From assembly GCF_047731265.1 (NCBI RefSeq), contig NZ_CP159835.1, positions 558,001-622,000 on the forward strand: a stretch of DNA of 64,000 nucleotides, read 5' to 3'. Source of the stretch: Patiriisocius sp047731265. Its GTDB lineage: Bacteria > Bacteroidota > Bacteroidia > Flavobacteriales > Flavobacteriaceae. A model generated the notes under the pieces. It searched no databases, had not been told where the DNA came from, and saw only the letters and a program-made list of their open reading frames with translations. Position 1 is the first letter of the stretch. Each line of letters starts with the position of its first letter. Shown piece by piece: positions 16,777 to 25,530 of the stretch. The position numbers and the translations under genes are program-made.

Positions 16777-19320
16777 TTAGCCTAAAAGGCTAAATTGCTC
16801 AAAGTGATGATTTAAATGCTTTCGTTCTAACAAATATGATTCATATTTATTCAATTCTCCAAAAACTAAATTCTTTAACATCGCATCTGGATTTTCTTGA
16901 AAAAATGCGAGATACTTAAATCGCTGCTCCAAGAATTTCTCCTTTGCCGTTTCTAAATCTGGATGTTGTAAAGGAGCCAGTGTATCTTTTTCTAATTGCG
17001 GAAATCTAGAGTTTTGCGGAAACTTCTTAAAATTATATAGACTGTCATGGGTTATATCTAAATACTTTTCTGGTGTTACAATTTCAAAATCTTGAATATC
17101 TCCCGAAGTAATTTTATAGGTGTATTCTAGATGTTCTAACATATGCTGTGGTGTCATTATACCCCATTTTGGCTTGCTTTCTTCTGAAATTTTATCGAGA
17201 CAGAATTGGATCGCTTCATTGGTCATTTCGGTAAAGACTTCTTGTTTCTTTTCTACCATTGTTAAAATAGTAGCGATACAAACTAAGGGATCCTCTTTCT
17301 CCGCATCAGCTGGTAATATAGCGTTTGAGCTATCTACATTTACATCAAATATTTCTACATACCATTTAACAATTCCACTTGGGTGCTCTTGTCCTCTGCT
17401 ATCTCTGTCTACTTTTTGCTTGCAGGTTAAACGAACATATAAAGTGTCGCTATCGTAAATAGGGCGTAAGAATCTAATTTCTTCTAAGCCATAGTTTGCA
17501 GCAACGGGCCCTTTATTCGGGTAGACAAATAAACCTGCTGCCATCGAAATGATAAAATAGCCGTGGGCAGTTCGCTTTTCAAAAATACTTCCGTCTAACG
17601 ATGTGGTATCTGTGTGTGCGTAAAAGTGATCCCATGTAATATTTCCGAAGTTTACAATATCTGTATCTGTGATCGTGCGGTTATGGGTTTTTAGTGACAT
17701 TCCCGGTTGGATGTCTTCCCAATGGTATTTAAAAGGATGTTGTGGCGTTTCTTTGTAGGCCGCTTTAGGTTGATAAATTCCCGTAACCTCTGTCAAAGTG
17801 GTTGGGCTTCCTTGAATGGCACAACGTTGTAAATAATGTTTAATACCACGCATTCCTCCCATTTCTTCTCCTCCACCAGCACGACCTGGACCCCCGTGGA
17901 TTAATCCTGGCAATGGCGAACCGTGTCCTGTACTTTGTTTTGCACTTTCGCGATTTAATATTAAAATACGCCCGTGATGACTTGCCGCATTCACTGCATA
18001 TTCTCTGGCAATTTTATCATCGTTTGTAACGATTGAGCTAACTAGAGATCCTTTCCCCATTTTTGCTAATGTGATTGCATTTTCTAAGTTATCATAAGGC
18101 ATTATTGTACTTACGGGACCAAAAGCTTCAGTCACGTGCGCGTTTTCATTTTGTAACGGATGGTCCTCACGCAACAAAACAGGTTTCATAAAAGCGCCTT
18201 TTTGTGAATTTGCGCCTATGGCTTCAAAATTATCAGTATTTCCGTAGACAATTTGAGCACTTTCTGCAATTTTTGCTACTTGTTCTTTTACGCTGTTACG
18301 TTGGGCATCATTAACAAGACTTCCCATACGCACTTCTCTCAATCGAGGATCACCTATAGTAATTTTATCCAGTTGTTTTATCAATGCACTTTGCACATCT
18401 TCCACTAGTCCTTGAGGCACGATAATTCTACGAATTGCCGTACATTTTTGACCACACTTTGTCGTCATTTCATTGCGAACTTCCTTAATAAATAAATCAA
18501 ATTCTGGTGTTCCTGGAACCGCATCTTTTCCTAAAATAGCGGCGTTTAAACTGTCTGCCTCCATTGTAAAAGGAACAGATTCTGCAGTAAGCTGCGGGTG
18601 GTTTTTAAGAACTCGTCCTATTTTTGCAGACCCAGTAAACGTTACAACATCTTGCGAATGAACGGTGTCTAGTATGTTCTTGGCGGTACCACTAATCAAC
18701 TGCAAAGACCCTTCAGGTAAAATTCCTGAAGCGATTATTTCTCTTACTACAGCTTCTGTTAAATAAGCGGTTTGTGGTGCTGGCAACACGACTGCTGGCA
18801 TTCCTGCCATCCAGTTCACTGCGCACTTTTCGAGCATTCCCCAAACTGGAAAATTAAAAGCGTTAATATGTACTGCCACACCTTCACGAGGCACCATAAT
18901 GTGGTGTGCCATAAAACGACCTCCACGAGATAAATCTATTGGATCACCTTCTACGTGGTATGATTGATTGGGGAATAATTTACGAAGAGATGCATTGGCA
19001 AAAAGATTACCAAAACCTCCTTCAATATCCACCCAACTATCACGCTTTGTAGCCCCTGTTCGGTAGCTAATTTCATAAAACGCTTTCTTTCTTTTTTCAA
19101 GGTATAGCGCAAGGCTTTTCAGCAGGTTTCCTCGTTGTTGAAAGGTCATTTTACGAAGTGTATCTCCCTTATCACGACCGTATTGCAGAATAGAGGGAAC
19201 GTCTAATCCTTCAACTGAAGTTGATGTAAAATGTTCGCCCGTAATAGAATCAAAAACAGGAATTCCTTCACCGTTTCCAGATTGCCATTGACCTTGTATA
19301 TAATGTTGTGTTTTATTCAT
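16777..19320 (-). CDS. paaZ: PaaZ, oxepin-CoA hydrolase / 3-oxo-5,6-dehydrosuberyl-CoA semialdehyde dehydrogenase, with extra C-terminal domain
   Basis: 847 residues, against about 680 for E. coli PaaZ. The N-terminal aldehyde dehydrogenase domain (about 1-520) has VTFTGSAKIGR for NAD(P), the catalytic Glu segment and the nucleophile region KCGQKCTAIRR. The MaoC-type hotdog hydratase domain (about 535-680) has WDHFYAHTD and the AHGYFIISMAAGL region. A further ~150 residues (from TNEAIQFCLDKI, with TPQHMLEHLEYTYKI) resemble a DUF1569/DinB-like four-helix domain not found in the E. coli enzyme. The enzyme opens the oxepin-CoA ring and oxidises the resulting aldehyde. It lies 9 bp downstream of paaJ. 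Confidence 0.95.
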   Translation of the reverse strand: MNKTQHYIQGQWQSGNGEGIPVFDSITGEHFTSTSVEGLDVPSILQYGRDKGDTLRKMTFQQRGNLLKSLALYLEKRKKAFYEISYRTGATKRDSWVDIEGGFGNLFANASLRKLFPNQSYHVEGDPIDLSRGGRFMAHHIMVPREGVAVHINAFNFPVWGMLEKCAVNWMAGMPAVVLPAPQTAYLTEAVVREIIASGILPEGSLQLISGTAKNILDTVHSQDVVTFTGSAKIGRVLKNHPQLTAESVPFTMEADSLNAAILGKDAVPGTPEFDLFIKEVRNEMTTKCGQKCTAIRRIIVPQGLVEDVQSALIKQLDKITIGDPRLREVRMGSLVNDAQRNSVKEQVAKIAESAQIVYGNTDNFEAIGANSQKGAFMKPVLLREDHPLQNENAHVTEAFGPVSTIMPYDNLENAITLAKMGKGSLVSSIVTNDDKIAREYAVNAASHHGRILILNRESAKQSTGHGSPLPGLIHGGPGRAGGGEEMGGMRGIKHYLQRCAIQGSPTTLTEVTGIYQPKAAYKETPQHPFKYHWEDIQPGMSLKTHNRTITDTDIVNFGNITWDHFYAHTDTTSLDGSIFEKRTAHGYFIISMAAGLFVYPNKGPVAANYGLEEIRFLRPIYDSDTLYVRLTCKQKVDRDSRGQEHPSGIVKWYVEIFDVNVDSSNAILPADAEKEDPLVCIATILTMVEKKQEVFTEMTNEAIQFCLDKISEESKPKWGIMTPQHMLEHLEYTYKITSGDIQDFEIVTPEKYLDITHDSLYNFKKFPQNSRFPQLEKDTLAPLQHPDLETAKEKFLEQRFKYLAFFQENPDAMLKNLVFGELNKYESYLLERKHLNHHFEQFSLLG

Positions 19321-19329
19321 TTTATAGAA

Positions 19330-20544
19330 TTATAAATTCACATTTTCAATAATAGCTGCATACCCTTGACCAACTCCAATACACATTGTAATTAGTGCGT
19401 AACGTTTGTTTGTTTCTTGTAATTCTAATGCCGCTGAGTAGGCAATTCTTGCCCCTGTGACCCCTAGTGGATGACCTATTGCAATAGCGCCGCCATTTGG
19501 ATTAATTCTCGCATCATCATCTGCTAATCCCCATTCTCTAATACAAGCCAAAGCCTGCGATGCGAAGGCCTCATTTAACTCAATCACATCCATATCTTCC
19601 ATTTTCAAACCTGCTTTTTCCAAAGCTTTATTAGAAGCTTTCACAGGACCGATTCCCATAATTCTTGGTTCTACTCCCACTACGGCAGAACTTATAATTC
19701 TTGCCATTGGTTTCAATCCATATTTCTTAACTGCATCTTCACTTGCAATAATGGTAGCCGCTGCGCCATCATTTAATCCCGATGCATTACCGGCCGTTAC
19801 GCTTCCACCGTCTTTTTTAAAGGCTGGACGTAGTTTTGCTAATATTTCTTTTGAAGAATTTGGTTTGATAAATTCATCATTCGCAAAAATGATAGGGTCT
19901 TTTTTTCGTTGCGGAATTTCAACGGGAACGATTTCTTTTGCTAACCTGCCATTCTTTTGAGCGGCAGCGGCTTTCATTTGGCTGTTATACGCAAAGGCAT
20001 CTTGATCTTCTCTAGAGATGTTATACTTCTCTACAAGATTTTCAGCAGTAACACCCATTCCATCAACACCATACAATGTTGCCATTTTAGGATTTATAAA
20101 ACGCCATCCAAAAGTAGAATCATACATTTTACTATCACCCCCAAATGCTGTGGAAGGTTTTGCAATCACGTAGGGTCCGCGGGTCATATTCTCAACGCCG
20201 CCTGCGATAAATAAATCCCCGTCACCAGCTTTTATAGCGCGATTTGCCTGAATAATAGCACTCAAGCCGCTACTGCATAATCTATTTACAGTTTCACCCG
20301 GAACAGAAAATGGAAGTCCTGCGAGTAGCAAACTCATTCGTGCTACATTACGATTATCCTCTCCTGCTTGGTTTGCGCAGCCCATGATTACATCTTCATA
20401 TGCATCTTTCGGGATGTTAGGATATTTGTCAGTCACTGCTTTAATAACCAATGCTCCTAAATCATCTGCGCGTAAGGCACTTAATGCGCCTTTATAATTC
20501 CCGATAGGGGTTCTTACTCCGTCAATTATATATGCTTCTTTCAT
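19330..20544 (-). CDS. paaJ: 3-oxoadipyl-CoA / 3-oxo-5,6-dehydrosuberyl-CoA thiolase
   Basis: 404 residues. Thiolase motifs are complete: the acyl-accepting Cys at residue 90 in NRLCSSGLSA, the GHPLGVTGARI His motif and the C-terminal catalytic Cys in ITMCIGVGQG. The opening KEAYIIDGVRTPIGNYKGAL matches PaaJ/PcaF-type degradative thiolases. It performs both thiolytic cleavages of the phenylacetate pathway, yielding acetyl-CoA and finally succinyl-CoA. paaZ starts 9 bp after its stop, so the pair is probably co-expressed. Confidence 0.93.
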   Translation of the reverse strand: MKEAYIIDGVRTPIGNYKGALSALRADDLGALVIKAVTDKYPNIPKDAYEDVIMGCANQAGEDNRNVARMSLLLAGLPFSVPGETVNRLCSSGLSAIIQANRAIKAGDGDLFIAGGVENMTRGPYVIAKPSTAFGGDSKMYDSTFGWRFINPKMATLYGVDGMGVTAENLVEKYNISREDQDAFAYNSQMKAAAAQKNGRLAKEIVPVEIPQRKKDPIIFANDEFIKPNSSKEILAKLRPAFKKDGGSVTAGNASGLNDGAAATIIASEDAVKKYGLKPMARIISSAVVGVEPRIMGIGPVKASNKALEKAGLKMEDMDVIELNEAFASQALACIREWGLADDDARINPNGGAIAIGHPLGVTGARIAYSAALELQETNKRYALITMCIGVGQGYAAIIENVNL

Positions 20545-20619
20545 ATTTTCATTTTAGATGCACGATATACGAGTGCGATTTCTTTAATCTTCCTTCGCAA
20601 ATCTACAATCGTACATTTT

Positions 20620-21033
20620 TTATTCTGTCCAATCTTTCGAGGTTCTATAAACGACTCCCTTAAAGAGAGCTACTAGTTCTTCGCCTCGTTTCACTTCTAC
20701 TATATTAAAACCTACCTTATTCTTTTGATGATCTAATATTGATTCTGCTGTGATGAAATCTCCTTCTTCAAGTGCCTCAATATGGTTGATACTTGTTTCG
20801 ATAGACACTGCATACTTTCCGTGTGTATTTGCCGTGAATCCAAAAGCAGTGTCTGCAAGTGAATAACTGATTCCACCGTGTGCTTTATCCATGCTATTAA
20901 GCATTTCTTTTCTAATAGTCATTCCTACTTTCACCCGTCCTACTTCGCATTCTAGAATCTCAATTCCTAGCCAAGTTGAGTAGGCATCTTGCGATAGCAT
21001 TTTATATGGTATTTTATTTCCTTGCATTATCAT
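20620..21033 (-). CDS. paaI: PaaI, phenylacetyl-CoA pathway thioesterase (hotdog fold)
   Basis: 137 residues from the ATG at 21033 (MIMQGNKIPYKM). The frame continues upstream to an ATG at 21069, but those 12 codons (NGLRKAQPDIK) are encoded by a copy of a dispersed REP-like repeat (21039-21108), so the downstream start is preferred. The hotdog core has NSMDKAHGGISYSLADTAFG, the PaaI-type active-site region, and SIETSINHIE. PaaI releases CoA from dead-end ring-hydroxylated phenylacetyl-CoA esters. It sits between paaH and paaJ. Confidence 0.88.
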   Translation of the reverse strand: MIMQGNKIPYKMLSQDAYSTWLGIEILECEVGRVKVGMTIRKEMLNSMDKAHGGISYSLADTAFGFTANTHGKYAVSIETSINHIEALEEGDFITAESILDHQKNKVGFNIVEVKRGEELVALFKGVVYRTSKDWTE

Positions 21034-21038
21034 TTTTA

Positions 21039-21108
21039 TGTCAGGCTGAGCTTTTCGAAGCCCATTCAATATTGTTAATTATTGCCCTTCGACAGGCTCA
21101 GGGTGACA
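21039..21108. repeat. REP-like inverted repeat (TTCGACAGGCTCAGGGTGACA type)
   Basis: A degraded arm (TGTCAGGCTGAGC...TTCGAAG, 21039-21060) faces a canonical arm (CCCTTCGACAGGCTCAGGGT within 21085-21104) across a short AT-rich loop. A weaker single arm (CCCTTTGACAAACTCAGGAT) is seen near 25050 upstream of paaC. Similar CCTGAGCCTGTCGAAGG words are dispersed in many bacterial genomes. Confidence 0.6.
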
Positions 21109-21111
21109 TTT

Positions 21112-22341
21112 CTATTTAATAAAGAACTGTTTGTTTTCTTTATTCATTCTTCTCAACAATGGAGAACAACGATATCTATCTTCGCGATACTCATCGTACA
21201 AGGTATCTAATTTCTCAACACACCAATCAATTCCTTTTTCATCTGCCCAAGCGAGTAATCCTTTTGGATAATTAACACCTTTGGTCATGGCGCTATCAAT
21301 ATCCTCAGCACTTGCAATGTTTAAAAATAAGGCGTCTGCAGCTTCATTAATGAGCATCACTAATACCCGATTAAAAATTTGCTCTTTTACAGTGGCGTCA
21401 ATAGCGCTTGTTGTTACATCAGAGTCTTCCACTTTCTTACCATTCTGGTCATACTCGTAATACCCAATACCCGACTTACGACCTAAATAACCTGCTTCCG
21501 AAAAACGCTTTTGTGTGAATGATGGCTTGTATCTTGGATCGAAATAGAAGGCCGTAAAAACCGTTTCTGTCACCGTGTAGTTTACATCATTCCCTATAAA
21601 ATCCATAAGTTCAAAAGGGCCCATTCTGAAACCTCCCAAGCTTTTCATCGCATGATCTATGGTTGCAAAATTTGCGATTCCTTCTTCGTAAATGCGTAAA
21701 GCTTCTCCATAAAATGGTCTTGCGACTCTATTTACAATAAAACCTGGAGTGTCTTTCGCCACTGCAACTACTTTCTTCCAACTAGAGATTGTATCTATTA
21801 CTGTTTCAAGCACCTCATACGATGTTTGAATAGCCGGAATTACCTCAACTAACTTCATTAATGGTGCTGGGTTAAAAAAGTGAATCCCTACGCAACGCTC
21901 TGGCTTTTCTAGTGACGAAGCTATAGAGGCTATTGACAAAGAAGACGTGTTTGATGCTATAATACAATCATCGCTTACATACCCTTCTAATTCCTGAAAT
22001 ACCTTTTTCTTAATATCAAGACTCTCTACTATCGCTTCAATCGTCAAATCACTATCTGCTAATTTATTTAAAGAAGTTACGTAACTGATATTATTCTGAA
22101 TACGAGTTTTTTCTTCAGAAGTAACACGCCCTTTTTCAACAAGACGCGTCATTATTTTTTCTAAAGCCAATTTGGCTCTATCAAGTGCTCCTTGATTTAA
22201 ATCGAAAAGTTTTACCAAACAACCTGCGGTGGATGCTACTTGCGCAATACCACTACCCATTGTCCCTGCGCCTATAATTCCTACCGTTTTGATTGGAGAT
22301 TTCGGATTAACGATCTTTGATTTTTGATTTGATGTGGTCAT
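21112..22341 (-). CDS. paaH: 3-hydroxyacyl-CoA dehydrogenase PaaH
   Basis: 409 residues. After a ~20-residue N-terminal extension the NAD-binding motif GIIGAGTMGSGIAQVAS appears (about 22-38), then the catalytic His/Glu region in CVGIHFFNPAPLMKLVE and SSLSIASIAS, and two 3HCDH C-terminal domains (the second about 320-409). It oxidises 3-hydroxyadipyl-CoA to 3-oxoadipyl-CoA. The first codons overlap a copy of the intergenic repeat (GATTAACGAT...TTTTTGATT), so the true start could be lower; no internal ATG lies before the Rossmann motif, so the ATG at 22341 is kept. The 388-bp gap upstream holds a gene remnant. Confidence 0.93.
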   Translation of the reverse strand: MTTSNQKSKIVNPKSPIKTVGIIGAGTMGSGIAQVASTAGCLVKLFDLNQGALDRAKLALEKIMTRLVEKGRVTSEEKTRIQNNISYVTSLNKLADSDLTIEAIVESLDIKKKVFQELEGYVSDDCIIASNTSSLSIASIASSLEKPERCVGIHFFNPAPLMKLVEVIPAIQTSYEVLETVIDTISSWKKVVAVAKDTPGFIVNRVARPFYGEALRIYEEGIANFATIDHAMKSLGGFRMGPFELMDFIGNDVNYTVTETVFTAFYFDPRYKPSFTQKRFSEAGYLGRKSGIGYYEYDQNGKKVEDSDVTTSAIDATVKEQIFNRVLVMLINEAADALFLNIASAEDIDSAMTKGVNYPKGLLAWADEKGIDWCVEKLDTLYDEYREDRYRCSPLLRRMNKENKQFFIK

Positions 22342-22347
22342 TAAAAT

Positions 22348-22497
22348 TTATTTTTTACGGGCAGTTTTAATATTTGCTATGAAAATAGCAATGAGTTGAT
22401 TATTGTCCTCTAATAGCCTATCCAATTCCTTTACATTCAATATTAACTTTGCTCCTTTTTGAATTTTTATACTAACATAAGACGCTCTTAATTCTAT
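22348..22497 (-). pseudogene. Remnant of a four-helix-bundle (S23/Avd-like) protein, C-terminal part
   Basis: About 49 codons are open on the minus strand from just after a TAG (22498-22500) to a TAA (22348-22350). The end reads KELDRLLEDNNQLIAIFIAN followed by IKTARKK, which resembles the C-terminal helix of the ~120-aa four-helix-bundle family related to 23S rRNA intervening-sequence proteins. No start or N-terminal half remains. Assignment is by memory of the motif only. The rest of the 22350-22729 gap is AT-rich with a repeat copy near its end. Confidence 0.4.
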
Positions 22498-22689
22498 CTA
22501 ACTAATTTTCATTTTGTAAAGAAATTATTTGGCGGATTCCCCACTTCTTTCCTCACCCTAATTTAAAACCACAGAAGTACTAGACCTAATCAGTTGTATC
22601 GTCAAATACGGCGCCTCAAAGGAAAACTACATCTAAGGCAAATTGAATTCAACGTTTCTGTAATTGATTTGGTTTCATATTTATTTTAG

Positions 22690-22727
22690 TTCAAAAATCA
22701 ACAATTGCTAATCTCCAATCGTTAATT
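22690..22727. repeat. Intergenic repeat of the paa cluster (single arm)
   Basis: TTCAAAAATCAACAATTGCT followed by AATCTCCAATCGTTAATT, one arm of the recurrent stem-loop, just downstream of the paaG stop. Confidence 0.45.
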
Positions 22728-22729
22728 AC

Positions 22730-23512
22730 CTAGTTTCCTTTAAAGTTTGGCTTTCTCTTCTCTACAAACGCAGCAACTCCTTCAGCATAATCTTCTGTAG
22801 ATGCTGATTCTATTTGTAGTTTACTTTCTAATATTAGCTGCTCTTCAAGATTATTCGTCATTGATTCGTTAAGCAATCTTTTAGTCAAACCTAATGCTTT
22901 TGTAGGCATATTGGCTAAGGTTGTTGCTGCTGCTTTTACTTCATCCATTAAAGTTTCAGAAGGCACCACACTATAGATCATACCCATTTTTTCTGCTTTT
23001 TCTGCGGAAATTTTATCTCCTAACATCATAATGGCAGAAGCTTTACCAAACCCAATTAATCGAGGTAAAAAGAAGGTTCCAGCACTGTCTGGAATCAATC
23101 CTATTTTACTAAAAGCCTGAATAAAACTCGCTTTATCGCTTGCAATAACCACATCACAGGCCAAAGCTATATTTGCTCCCGCTCCTGCTGCTACTCCGTT
23201 GACACCGCATACAATTGGCTTTTCAATTGCTCTTATCTTTTTTATAATAGGGTTGTAATGGTCATCTAAAATTTTCTTAAATCCAGGATTTAAATCTGGA
23301 TTTGTAATCTCCCCTATATCTTGACCGGCACAAAAAGCTCTTCCGCTTCCTGTGATGACTATAGCTCTAACAGTTGCGTCTTTTTCGCAAGCATCAAGTT
23401 CATCCTGCAATAAAAAAGCCATCTCCTTATTGAAGCTATTAAAAACTTCAGGACGGTTCAAGGTTAAAATGGCTACGCCGCTATTGATTTGTTTAGTTAT
23501 TGGTTGCGTCAT
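22730..23512 (-). CDS. paaG: PaaG, ring-1,2-epoxyphenylacetyl-CoA isomerase
   Basis: 260 residues, crotonase fold. FCAGQDIGEI with its conserved Asp and AGAGANIALACDVVIASD form the oxyanion hole; IGLIPDSAGTFFLPRLIG matches the PaaG pattern. PaaG converts ring-1,2-epoxyphenylacetyl-CoA to the seven-membered oxepin-CoA and also shifts double bonds during later beta-oxidation. It follows paaD in the cluster with a 94-bp spacer holding a stem-loop element. Confidence 0.9.
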   Translation of the reverse strand: MTQPITKQINSGVAILTLNRPEVFNSFNKEMAFLLQDELDACEKDATVRAIVITGSGRAFCAGQDIGEITNPDLNPGFKKILDDHYNPIIKKIRAIEKPIVCGVNGVAAGAGANIALACDVVIASDKASFIQAFSKIGLIPDSAGTFFLPRLIGFGKASAIMMLGDKISAEKAEKMGMIYSVVPSETLMDEVKAAATTLANMPTKALGLTKRLLNESMTNNLEEQLILESKLQIESASTEDYAEGVAAFVEKRKPNFKGN

Positions 23513-23534
23513 TTCATAAAAATTGGATGTTGAG

Positions 23535-23603
23535 GATTAATGATTTTTGATTGTTAGATTAGTACTTCTTCAATCAAAAATCCACAATCCACAATCGTTA
23601 ATC
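23535..23603. repeat. Intergenic stem-loop element of the paa cluster (paaD-paaG copy)
   Basis: Outer arms GATTAA (23535-23540) and TTAATC (23598-23603), inner arms TTTTTGATTG and CAATCAAAAA, loop containing TAGTACTTCTT. The right arm has a small internal duplication (CCACAATCCACAATCG). Confidence 0.6.
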
Positions 23604-23606
23604 ATT

Positions 23607-24110
23607 CTATTTTAAACATTTAAAGTAATCAAATGGCTCTAGGCAGTCATCACATTTAAATAGTGCTTTGCATGCTGTAGAACCAAACTGACTTACTAGA
23701 TGTGTATTTGTACTTTTACATTGAGGGCAGATAACTTTTTTAGCATTACCTAGTAATACTTCTTTGTCTGCGGTTTCAGACAATGGTCTAGCAATACCAT
23801 ATGCTTCCATTTTCACCAATCCTTCTTCGCGTATCCAATCTGTACTCCAAGCAGGGCTTAAGACCAATTCTACTTCAACTGATTTTCCAAAGGGCTTAAA
23901 AGCTTTTTTTAAATCATCCCCTATCACATCCATTGCTGGACAACCGCTATAGGTTGGAGTGAGTTTAACTTTTATGATTCCATTTTCTTCAATCGCCTGT
24001 CTTATTACACCAAGATCTAGCACTGTCAACACAGGGATTTCGGGATCGCTTACTTGTTCCAGAATTGGGATTAAATGAGGATCGATATTTGCAGTTTGAG
24101 TTAAAGTCAT
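23607..24110 (-). CDS. paaD: PaaD, phenylacetyl-CoA epoxidase assembly protein (MIP18/DUF59 domain)
   Basis: 167 residues. The MIP18/DUF59 domain (about 12-90) has DPEIPVLTVLDLGVIR and the conserved Cys in TPTYSGCPAMDVI; the C-terminus has a zinc-ribbon-like set of Cys pairs (CPQCKSTNTH and CDDCLEP, with a further Cys at SFGSTACK-type position and at the end). PaaD is needed for the multicomponent epoxidase, probably for iron-sulfur cluster or metal maturation. It lies between paaC and paaG. Confidence 0.92.
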   Translation of the reverse strand: MTLTQTANIDPHLIPILEQVSDPEIPVLTVLDLGVIRQAIEENGIIKVKLTPTYSGCPAMDVIGDDLKKAFKPFGKSVEVELVLSPAWSTDWIREEGLVKMEAYGIARPLSETADKEVLLGNAKKVICPQCKSTNTHLVSQFGSTACKALFKCDDCLEPFDYFKCLK

Positions 24111-24220
24111 TTATATTTAGTCAATTTTAATAAACCTCTCTAGAACTAAACTCGGCATCTTCAAAAGTGAAAAGTTCCTATTTCGATAATGCTCGTGGAA
24201 ACATAGTTAATTTATTAGAA

Positions 24221-24275
24221 TTATTGATTGTCTATCTATTCGTTCTTAAATCAAAAATCCGCAATCATACATTAC
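24221..24275. repeat. Intergenic stem-loop element of the paa cluster (paaC-paaD copy)
   Basis: TTATTGATTG ... loop with CTATTCGTTCTT ... AAATCAAAAATCCGCAATCA, matching the paaB-paaC copy in arm words and loop. Confidence 0.5.
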
Positions 24276-25027
24276 CATTCCATATTAGGGTAGGTGCGTT
24301 GCATATATTGTAACTCTGCTAGCAAATAGCCCATATGCTCACTATGAATTCCTTTTTTACCTCCACGAGTGAAATACTTGCTTTCTGGAACCGTTAGATT
24401 TGCCTCCTCTAAAAGTTCTGAAACCTCTCTATAGTATATTTCTTTTAATTTCAAAACATCTACTCCTATTCCTTCATTAACCATAGCATTGTCTGCTTCA
24501 GTCATATCAAAAAGCTCATCTGTATACGTCCATAAATCATCAATAGCTTCTTGCATTTTAGCCTTGCTTTCTGGACTACCATCCCCTAATCGCTTTACCC
24601 AATCCCCTGAGAATCTCTTATGATAGCTGACTTCTTTAATTGCTTTTTTCGCAATCGCAGCCAGCGTTTCGTCTTTGCTATTTAGCATTTGAGTCATAAA
24701 TAATAAATGGAATACATCAAACAAATATTGGCGTCCCATTACAAATCCAAAATGCTCATTGGGTTGTTCTACTAACAATACGTTTTTGTATTCTCTTTCT
24801 AAGCGCAAAAAGGCTAAATCATCTTCATTCTTTCCTTTCCCCTGTATTTTTGCCGCATATTGATAATAGTTACGGCACTGTCCTATTAAATCGAGTGATA
24901 TATTTGTGCCTGCAATATCAGTTTCCAACGTGGGGCCGTGACCACATAATTCGCCTAAACGTTGGCCAAGAATTAAGCTGTTATCTGCTATTGATAAAAT
25001 ATAATCGAAAAGATGTTTATTATTCAT
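24272..25027 (-). CDS. paaC: PaaC, phenylacetyl-CoA epoxidase structural subunit
   Basis: 251 residues, normal length. A ferritin-like helical protein: LGQRLGELCGHGPTLETDIA near the N-terminus, RNYYQYAAKIQ, and SYHKRFSGDWVKRLGDGSPE near the middle are PaaC hallmarks. PaaC pairs with PaaA as a catalytically inactive partner in the di-iron epoxidase that adds one oxygen to the ring of phenylacetyl-CoA. It lies downstream of paaB with a 133-bp spacer containing a stem-loop. Confidence 0.95.
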   Translation of the reverse strand: MNNKHLFDYILSIADNSLILGQRLGELCGHGPTLETDIAGTNISLDLIGQCRNYYQYAAKIQGKGKNEDDLAFLRLEREYKNVLLVEQPNEHFGFVMGRQYLFDVFHLLFMTQMLNSKDETLAAIAKKAIKEVSYHKRFSGDWVKRLGDGSPESKAKMQEAIDDLWTYTDELFDMTEADNAMVNEGIGVDVLKLKEIYYREVSELLEEANLTVPESKYFTRGGKKGIHSEHMGYLLAELQYMQRTYPNMEW

Positions 25028-25095
25028 TTGGAATAGTGTCTAACATTTGCCCTTTGACAAACTCAGGATAACCGTTATTATTAATTGGAAATTAG

Positions 25096-25164
25096 AGATT
25101 AAAAATTTTTGATTGTGGAACTATTCGTTCTCCAATCAGAAATCCAAAATACACAATCGTTTAC
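25096..25164. repeat. Intergenic stem-loop element of the paa cluster (paaB-paaC copy)
   Basis: Left arm words GATTAAAAATTTTTGATTG and TGG, loop ACTATTCGTTCT, right arm CCAATCAGAAATCC and ACAATCGTTTA. Same design as the paaD-paaG copy. Confidence 0.55.
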
Positions 25165-25445
25165 ATATGTTTTACATCGTCTGGTAAATCGTAAAACGTA
25201 GGGTGCCGATATACTTTGTCGTGTGCGGGCTCAAAAAGTTCCCCGTTGTGCTCAGGATTAGTAGCAGTAATGTTTTTACTTTCTACTACCCAAATACTAA
25301 CACCTTCACTTCTTCTTGTATATACATCACGTGCATTTTCTAAGGCCATTTCTGCATCTGCCGCGTGAAGACTACCAAAGTGTCTGTGCTCTAATCCGTT
25401 TTTACTTCTAACGAAGATTTCCCAAAGGGGCCAATTCTTACTCAT
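25161..25445 (-). CDS. paaB: PaaB, phenylacetyl-CoA epoxidase small subunit
   Basis: 94 residues, as expected. It opens with KNWPLWEIFVRSKNGLEHRH, continues HFGSLHAADAEMALENARDV and YTRRSEGVSIWVVES, all strongly conserved in PaaB. PaaB bridges PaaAC heterodimers in the epoxidase complex. It lies 85 bp downstream of paaA. Confidence 0.95.
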   Translation of the reverse strand: MSKNWPLWEIFVRSKNGLEHRHFGSLHAADAEMALENARDVYTRRSEGVSIWVVESKNITATNPEHNGELFEPAHDKVYRHPTFYDLPDDVKHM

Positions 25446-25530
25446 ATTTTTTAAGGATTGAGTGGTTTGTATTGAGTTAAGAGTTGAGACTTATATTTCT
25501 CAATACTCAGAACTAAAGACTCACTTCTGT

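Noticed and set aside
22348..22729. A complete small gene between paaG and paaH
   Set aside because: The frame has no start codon and is closed upstream by a stop after 49 codons; only a remnant is supported.
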